Assembly: GCF_022695985.1 (NCBI RefSeq)
Contig: NZ_JAAPBF010000047.1
Coordinates: 1 to 38,590 of the forward strand
Source of the DNA: Streptomyces sp. NP-1717
GTDB taxonomy: Bacteria > Actinomycetota > Actinomycetes > Streptomycetales > Streptomycetaceae
Reading direction: 5' to 3'
DNA: 38,590 bases
Below, piece after piece: positions 34,071 to 38,590 of the stretch. Within the stretch, counting starts at the first letter, position 1. Every line of letters starts with the position of its first letter. The notes below the pieces were generated by a model. It did not search any database. It was given only the letters and a program-made list of their open reading frames with translations, and was not told where the DNA came from. Both the position numbers and the translations under genes were made by a program.

Positions 34071-34784
34071 ATGAACGGGGCGGCCATGACAGAGCAGTTG
34101 TTGGTGGTGGAGGACGATGCCACTCTGCGGGAGCTGCTGTCTGCGAGCCTGCAACTGGCCGGCTTCACCGTGACGTCGGTGACCACCGGAGCGCAGGCGC
34201 TGACCGCCGTGCGGCGTGCGCGCCCCGATCTGATCGTCCTCGATGTCATGCTGCCGGACTTCGACGGGTTCGAGGTCGTACGGCGTCTGCGCCAGGACGG
34301 GCCGCCCGCGCCGGGCGGCCCGCCACCGGTGCTGTTCCTCACCGCGCTGGACGCGGCCAAGGACCGGATCAGCGGGCTGAGCGCAGGCGGCGACGACTAC
34401 GTCACCAAACCGTTCAACCTGGAAGAGCTGATCCTGCGGATCCGGGCCATTTTGCGCCGTAGCAGCGGCCAGGCCCCGGACGGCCGGCTGAGGGTGGGGG
34501 ATCTCGCGCTGGACCCCGACAGTCACCAGGTGACCCGCGCAGGCGCGATAGTCTCCCTGTCGCCCACGGAGTTCAACTTGCTGCGCGCGCTGATGGAACA
34601 CGTCGGCCAGGTCTTGTCCAAGGAACAGTTGTTGGACTTGGTGTGGCACTACGACTTCGGCGGCGACGACAGCATCGTCGCCTCCTACATCAGCTACCTG
34701 CGCCGCAAACTGGACGCCGGTGAACCCAAGTTGATCCACACGGTGCGCGGCACCGGATACGTGCTGCGCAGGCCGCCGCAGTGA
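34071..34784 (+). CDS. OmpR-family response regulator
   Basis: A 237-residue regulator. Receiver: LLVVEDDATLRELLSASL, phospho-acceptor Asp58 in LIVLDVMLPDFDGFEVV, LFLTALDAAKDRISG and YVTKPFNLEEL. The DNA-binding winged helix is RVGDLALDPDSHQVTR, LSPTEFNLLRALMEH, SIVASYISYLRRKLD and LIHTVRGTGYVLR. Start 34071 has GGACGGGG upstream; ATG 34086 (MTEQLLVVEDD) is equally usual for the family. It overlaps the kinase gene by 4 bases. It probably controls the ABC genes through the direct repeat at 32156. Confidence 0.92.
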   Translation: MNGAAMTEQLLVVEDDATLRELLSASLQLAGFTVTSVTTGAQALTAVRRARPDLIVLDVMLPDFDGFEVVRRLRQDGPPAPGGPPPVLFLTALDAAKDRISGLSAGGDDYVTKPFNLEELILRIRAILRRSSGQAPDGRLRVGDLALDPDSHQVTRAGAIVSLSPTEFNLLRALMEHVGQVLSKEQLLDLVWHYDFGGDDSIVASYISYLRRKLDAGEPKLIHTVRGTGYVLRRPPQ

Positions 34785-36268
34785 ACGGCGCCGACGCCCG
34801 CCCCAGCCGGGGCCTGTCGCTGCGCAGCCGACTGCTGGCGATCACTCTCGCCTTGCTGGTCGCGGCGCTGCTCGCCAGCACCGGCCTGGTCATCGATCAG
34901 CTTCAGCGTGAACTCGTGCGGCAGCTCGACGAACGCGTCAAGGGCGTCGCCGCCGTGACCGCCCGCCTGCCCGATCTGCCGGCCGTGGTCAGCAAGGACG
35001 CCCCTCAGGTACGTGAGAGCGTGGAGCAGTTGTGGCTCCCGGACGTGTACGTCACCGCCCTCGGCCCCGACGGTCAGGTCACCCAGGTTGTCCGGCAGGC
35101 CACCGGCCCGGCCCCGCAGCTGCCCGTTCTGGATGCCGCGGCGGTCGCCAAGCGTGACGGCAAGCCCTTCTCCGCAGAAGCGGCGAGCGGCGGCGAGACC
35201 TGGCGAGCCGTCGCCGTACCGAGAGCGTCCGGCGAGAGCGACGCTTCGACAGGCAGCGTGGTGGTGGCGGGCTCACGCAGCGACGTCGATGACGCCATGA
35301 GCCAGCTCACCAAGAAGGTCCTGCTGATCGACGCCGCGGTCCTGGGACTCCTGGGACTTGCCGGATGGTTCGCGGTGCGCGGCGGACTGCGGCCGCTGCG
35401 CCGCATCGAGACCACCGCAGCCGCCATCGCCTCCGGAGACCTCTCCCGCCGCGTCCCGCAGCTCGCAGCCCCGCGCACCGAACTCGGCCGGCTGTCCACC
35501 TCGCTCAACGGCATGCTCGACCGGATCGAGGCGGGCAACGCGGCCCGCGCCGAGACCGAGCAGCGCATGCGCCGCTTCATCGCCGACGTCAGCCACGAAC
35601 TGCGCACCCCCCTGGCCGGCATCAAAGGCTTCACCGAGCTCTACCGGATGGGCGGCATGCCCGATCGCTCGGACGTCGACACCTCGATGAACCGCATCGA
35701 ACGCGAAGCCGGCCGGCTGGTCGGGCTGGTGGAAGAACTCCTGCTCCTGGCCCGACTCGACGAGGACGCGGCCGCCGCCGCACAGACGCTGCAGCTCACC
35801 CCCATGGACCTGCGTACCCTGGCCGCGGACGCGCTGCACGACCTGCGCGCCCTCGACCCGCAACGCCCCGTCGCCCTCACCGGCCCCGGCGGTGGACCAC
35901 CCGCCGCAGCCCCCGTCCTCGGCGATGAGGCCCGGCTTCACCAGGTCACCTCCAACCTGGTCGGCAACGCCATCGCCCACACCCCCGCGGGCACCCCGGT
36001 GCGTATCGGCGTCGGCACGCGAAGCGGTCTGGCCGTCCTGGAATTCCACGACGCGGGCCCCGGCATGACCGCGGATCAGGCAAGACGCGCCTTCGACCGG
36101 TTCTACCGGGCGGACAAAGCCCGCGCCCGCGCCCGCATCGGCGGCGGTGCCGGCCTGGGGCTGGCCATCGCCGACTCCCTCGTACGCGCCCATGGAGGCC
36201 GTGTCGAGATCGAGACGGCCCCAGGCTCCGGCGCGAATTTCCGCGTCCTGTTGCCTCTGCACTCCTGA
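34781..36268 (+). CDS. Sensor histidine kinase
   Basis: A 495-residue kinase. Membrane helix about 16-37, an extracellular domain about 38-178, membrane helix about 180-200, HAMP domain about 200-255 (LRPLRRIETTAAAIASGDLSR in two parts), HisKA with His272 in IADVSHELRTPLAGIKGF, then HATPase_c with NLVGNAIAHTP, HDAGPGM and GGAGLGLAIADSLVRAHGG. The extracellular domain carries a QLDERVKGVAAVTARL helix and is the probable sensor. The GTG start overlaps the regulator stop (GTGA). With the ABC pair it forms a four-gene sense-and-export operon. Confidence 0.93.
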   Translation: MNGADARPSRGLSLRSRLLAITLALLVAALLASTGLVIDQLQRELVRQLDERVKGVAAVTARLPDLPAVVSKDAPQVRESVEQLWLPDVYVTALGPDGQVTQVVRQATGPAPQLPVLDAAAVAKRDGKPFSAEAASGGETWRAVAVPRASGESDASTGSVVVAGSRSDVDDAMSQLTKKVLLIDAAVLGLLGLAGWFAVRGGLRPLRRIETTAAAIASGDLSRRVPQLAAPRTELGRLSTSLNGMLDRIEAGNAARAETEQRMRRFIADVSHELRTPLAGIKGFTELYRMGGMPDRSDVDTSMNRIEREAGRLVGLVEELLLLARLDEDAAAAAQTLQLTPMDLRTLAADALHDLRALDPQRPVALTGPGGGPPAAAPVLGDEARLHQVTSNLVGNAIAHTPAGTPVRIGVGTRSGLAVLEFHDAGPGMTADQARRAFDRFYRADKARARARIGGGAGLGLAIADSLVRAHGGRVEIETAPGSGANFRVLLPLHS

Positions 36269-36320
36269 GCGCCGTGCTGCTGGCGCCGAAACATCAAATG
36301 AGCCGACAGTAGACGCGGGC

Positions 36321-36347
36321 GGTGCTGCGTGGCGGCTACGCAGTGCC
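36321..36347. terminator. Possible terminator after the ABC/two-component operon
   Basis: CTGCGT and ACGCAG pair across a 7-base loop, extended by GG/CC past a two-base mismatch. It lies 53 bases after the kinase stop. It is weaker than the other hairpins in this window. Confidence 0.4.
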
Positions 36348-36390
36348 TAGCACAAGCCCAACTCCGTGACCGCGTGGGCGACGAGCGTGG

Positions 36391-36768
36391 TCACTCCTGC
36401 TCGCCCGCCGATCGTGGCAGCCGCCGAGCTCTTCCATGAGGCAGATCCCCATCGCCGCCTGCACAGCGACTCAGTGGCTCCAGGTGTGGCTGGGTCGGCA
36501 GGACTCGGATCGTAGGGTCGGGCTGGGAAAGCGCGCGGAACAGCTGCCGGTTGGGCGCGGTCATCTCGTTGACGACGCGGACCAGGTGCTCGACGTTGGT
36601 GCACAACTCGAGCGGGCTTACTCCAGGACCGGCATTGAATGCCCCGGCAGTCGGGTGTGGGCACCACCAACGACGGCGTCGAAACACTGAGTGCGCCGAC
36701 GACGGCGCCGTGAAACCCAGTGCCTTTGTCCTGATCTCGCCTGCCGGCGCACCGCGCGCCGACGGCAC
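36391..36768 (-). pseudogene. Unidentified coding remnant
   Basis: The minus strand reads VSPLELCTNVEHLVRVVNE and TAPNRQLFRALSQPDPTIRV with codons that almost all end in G or C across about 24 positions (near 36530-36600), as in real Streptomyces genes. Further on, coding signal appears to move to another frame (AAATIGGRAGVTTLVAHAV). It looks like a decayed gene. I do not recognise the family. Confidence 0.3.
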
Positions 36769-36855
36769 CGTCTGCTCGGACAGCCCGAGAATACGCCGGG
36801 CGCGCGGCCGTGGTGCAGCGTCTCGGCTACAGCGAGAGAACTCTGGGTAAACATC

Positions 36856-36872
36856 GATCCCATATAGGTATC
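36856..36872. promoter_or_regulatory. Imperfect palindrome upstream of the dehydratase promoter
   Basis: GATCCC-ATATA-GGTATC is a 6+6 dyad with one mismatch, 20 bases before the -35. Its AT-rich core and size suit a GntR- or IclR-type regulator. No such intact gene is in the window, although an IclR pseudogene is. Confidence 0.45.
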
Positions 36873-36891
36873 AGTTGATGCCAAAGAAGTG

Positions 36892-36921
36892 TTGGACGCG
36901 CATCGTTCCGGTTTCTATGGT
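36892..36921 (+). promoter_or_regulatory. HrdB-type promoter of the glucarate operon
   Basis: TTGGAC (36892-36897), 18-base spacer, TATGGT (36916-36921), giving a leader of about 40 bases before the ATG at 36968. It agrees well with the housekeeping consensus. Confidence 0.65.
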
Positions 36922-36967
36922 TCATCGCAGTCGCTGTCTCAAAAGTCACCCCCGAGAGGAAACGCTG

Positions 36968-37894
36968 ATGCCCGCCTTTACCCAAACCGAGCTTGCCGAG
37001 CGCCTCGGCTCCGGGCTGCTGTCGTTTCCCGTCACCCACTTCACCCGTGACCTGGCGTTCGACGAACCCGCTTACCGGGAGAACATCGTCCGTCTGGGCA
37101 AGCACGAGATAGCCGGCCTGTTCGCCGCCGGCGGGACGGGCGAGTTCTTCTCCCTGACCCCTCAGGAAGTCGGCGCCGTAGTCCGAGCCGCTGTCAACAG
37201 TGCGCCCAAGGGCACTCCGATCATCGCCCCGGCCGGGCACGGCACCGCGCAAGCGGTTGAGATGGCCCGCGACGCCGAGGCGGCGGGTGCCGACGGCCTG
37301 CTGCTGTTCCCGCCCTACCTCACCGAGTCCTCCGCGGACGGCCTCACCGCGCATGTGCGCGCCGTCTGCGAGTCCACTTCGCTGGGTGTGGTGGTTTACA
37401 GCCGCGCGAATGCCGTGTACACATCGGACACAGTGGCCACGCTCGCCGATACCTGTCCGAATCTGATCGGTTTCAAGGACGGTATCGGCGACCTGGAGGA
37501 GATCACGCGGATCCACTCACGCCTCGGCGACCGCCTGGTCTACATCGGCGGGCTGCCGACGGCGGAGGCGTTCGCGCTGCCGTACCTGGAGTTGGGTGTC
37601 ACGACCTACAGTTCGGCGATCTTCAACTTCCTGCCCGAATTCGCCCTGGCCTTCTACGGCGCTGTACGAGCGGGGGACCGTACGAAGGTGCGTCGGCTGC
37701 TCCACGACGTCGTGCTGCCCTACACCGCGATCCGCGACCGTAAGGCGGGCTACGCGGTGAGCATCGTCAAGGCCGGCATGGATCTGACCGGACATCCCGC
37801 CGGTCCGGTACGGCCCCCGCTGACCGACCTCGACGAAGCCGAGCGTGACCTGCTGGCCGGTGTCATCGAGGCGTCGCGCACAGCCACCGCCTGA
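36968..37894 (+). CDS. kdgD: 5-dehydro-4-deoxyglucarate dehydratase
   Basis: A 308-residue class I aldolase-like enzyme of the DapA/NAL superfamily. It dehydrates and decarboxylates 5-dehydro-4-deoxy-D-glucarate to 2,5-dioxopentanoate in glucarate/galactarate breakdown. Markers: [31 protein letters not shown], Tyr144 in [12 protein letters not shown], Schiff-base Lys170 in [14 protein letters not shown] and [21 protein letters not shown] distinguishes this group from dihydrodipicolinate synthase. The ATG at 36968 has GAGAGGA upstream. It is 34 bases before the aldehyde dehydrogenase that takes its product. Confidence 0.93.
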   Translation: MPAFTQTELAERLGSGLLSFPVTHFTRDLAFDEPAYRENIVRLGKHEIAGLFAAGGTGEFFSLTPQEVGAVVRAAVNSAPKGTPIIAPAGHGTAQAVEMARDAEAAGADGLLLFPPYLTESSADGLTAHVRAVCESTSLGVVVYSRANAVYTSDTVATLADTCPNLIGFKDGIGDLEEITRIHSRLGDRLVYIGGLPTAEAFALPYLELGVTTYSSAIFNFLPEFALAFYGAVRAGDRTKVRRLLHDVVLPYTAIRDRKAGYAVSIVKAGMDLTGHPAGPVRPPLTDLDEAERDLLAGVIEASRTATA

Positions 37895-37928
37895 CGCCAC
37901 CGAACCGTCGAAGCGCAAGGAGACACCC

Positions 37929-38590
37929 GTGTCCGCCCTCCCCCCGACCGGCCCCACCGGCGCCATGGTCATCGGAGCTGAACCCGTCATCGGTACGGGT
38001 GAGGAGATCCGGTCCGTCGATCCCCGCACCGGCGCGGCTCTCGATCCTGGCTACCTCGCCGCATCGGCCGACCACGTCGAGCGGGCCTGCGCGCTCGCGA
38101 AGCAGGCTTTCCCGGCATTTCGGGCTACCACCGCCGAACAGCGCGCCGGGTTCCTCGACCGCATCGCCGATCTGCTCGACGAGCGCCGGGATCCACTCGT
38201 GGAGCGCGCCCACACCGAGACCGCGCTGCCCCGTCCGCGGCTCACCGGCGAAGTGGGCCGCACCAGCGGTCAGCTGCGCCTGTTCGCCGCAGAGCTGCGC
38301 GCCGGGACCTGGCAGGGCGCCCGCATCGATCCGGCACGGCCCGGCCGCGAACCGCTCCCACGCTCCGACATCCGGCAACGCAGGATCGCGCTCGGCCCGG
38401 TCGCGGTGTTCGGCGCCAGCAACTTCCCTCTGGCCTTCTCCACCGCCGGGGGCGACACGGCGTCGGCCCTGGCCGCCGGGTGCCCCGTGATCGTCAAGGC
38501 GCATCAGGCGCATCTGGGTACCGCGGAGCTGGTGGCGCGGACGATCGCCGAAGCGGCGGCCGACACGGGTATGCCCGAGGGCGTGTTCTC
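37929..38590 (+). CDS. NADP-type aldehyde dehydrogenase, probable 2,5-dioxovalerate dehydrogenase (partial)
   Basis: The first 220 residues of an aldehyde dehydrogenase, cut by the right edge. MVIGAEPVIGTGEEIRSVDP, then DRIADLLDERRDPLVERAH, ELRAGTWQGARID and the cofactor-binding start LGPVAVFGASNFPLAFSTAG followed by AAGCPVIVKAHQAHLGT are the pattern of alpha-ketoglutaric semialdehyde (2,5-dioxovalerate) dehydrogenases. It would oxidise the KdgD product to 2-oxoglutarate. The GTG at 37929 has AAGGAG 6 bases away. The catalytic Cys and Glu lie beyond the window. Confidence 0.9.
   Translation, partial: MSALPPTGPTGAMVIGAEPVIGTGEEIRSVDPRTGAALDPGYLAASADHVERACALAKQAFPAFRATTAEQRAGFLDRIADLLDERRDPLVERAHTETALPRPRLTGEVGRTSGQLRLFAAELRAGTWQGARIDPARPGREPLPRSDIRQRRIALGPVAVFGASNFPLAFSTAGGDTASALAAGCPVIVKAHQAHLGTAELVARTIAEAAADTGMPEGVF

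Larger units (their letters stand above)
36269..36967. other. 700-base gap with gene debris and the glucarate operon control region
   Basis: It contains a weak hairpin after the kinase gene, a minus-strand coding remnant (36391-36768), and the promoter and operator of the dehydratase operon. No intact gene is present. Confidence 0.6.

Overview
The window is high-GC actinobacterial DNA and almost certainly comes from a Streptomyces chromosome. The signs are third codon positions that are nearly all G or C, frequent GTG starts, dense genes, and families typical of Streptomyces: a TerD protein, a DUF6643-like Pro/Gln-rich protein, an Rv1733c-like membrane protein, an SCO4225-like membrane protein, a lone RsbW-type ATPase and a geranylgeranyl-reductase-family flavoprotein. 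No rRNA, tRNA or CRISPR array was found. Family names rest on recognising motifs in the translated sequence; no database was searched.

Region 1 (1-23857) looks like ordinary chromosome. In order it holds: a TerD protein cut by the left edge; a DUF6643-like protein; a MOSC-domain protein; an Rv1733c-like membrane protein; a beta-helix/AAA+ fusion; a convergent large membrane protein with split alpha/beta-hydrolase motifs; a DeoR regulator coupled to an SRPBCC protein; a Cds1-like PLP enzyme; a small unknown protein; an RsbW-like ATPase; a SHOCT protein; a YihY/BrkB membrane protein; a divergent ROK regulator and MFS transporter pair; an SCO4225-like protein; a NarL-type two-component system; a geranylgeranyl-reductase-family protein divergent from an M20 dipeptidase; an MBL-fold hydrolase; and a TmrB-like/Nudix fusion.

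Region 2 (about 23860-37000) is an accessory mosaic. It opens with the remains of a tyrosine integrase whose middle is deleted, two adjacent hairpins and a probable ISL3 transposase fragment. A compact metabolic module follows. A double-length Lrp/AsnC regulator, L-serine ammonia-lyase, a metal-dependent amidohydrolase and a carboxymuconolactone-decarboxylase-family protein run on the minus strand. A crotonase resembling 6-oxocamphor hydrolase diverges from them. A strong hairpin, a frameshifted IclR regulator and unassigned debris lead to a complete ABC transporter plus OmpR/histidine-kinase cassette. About 700 bases of degenerate sequence follow.

Region 3 (36968-38590) starts a glucarate/galactarate catabolic operon: 5-dehydro-4-deoxyglucarate dehydratase followed by an NADP-type aldehyde dehydrogenase cut by the right edge. 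Together they would turn 5-dehydro-4-deoxyglucarate into 2-oxoglutarate.

The items most worth a second look are the Lrp/serine-lyase/amidohydrolase/crotonase module, the beta-helix-AAA+ fusion, the hydrolase with a membrane domain between its motifs, the TmrB-Nudix fusion, and several unassigned operator-like palindromes and hairpins.
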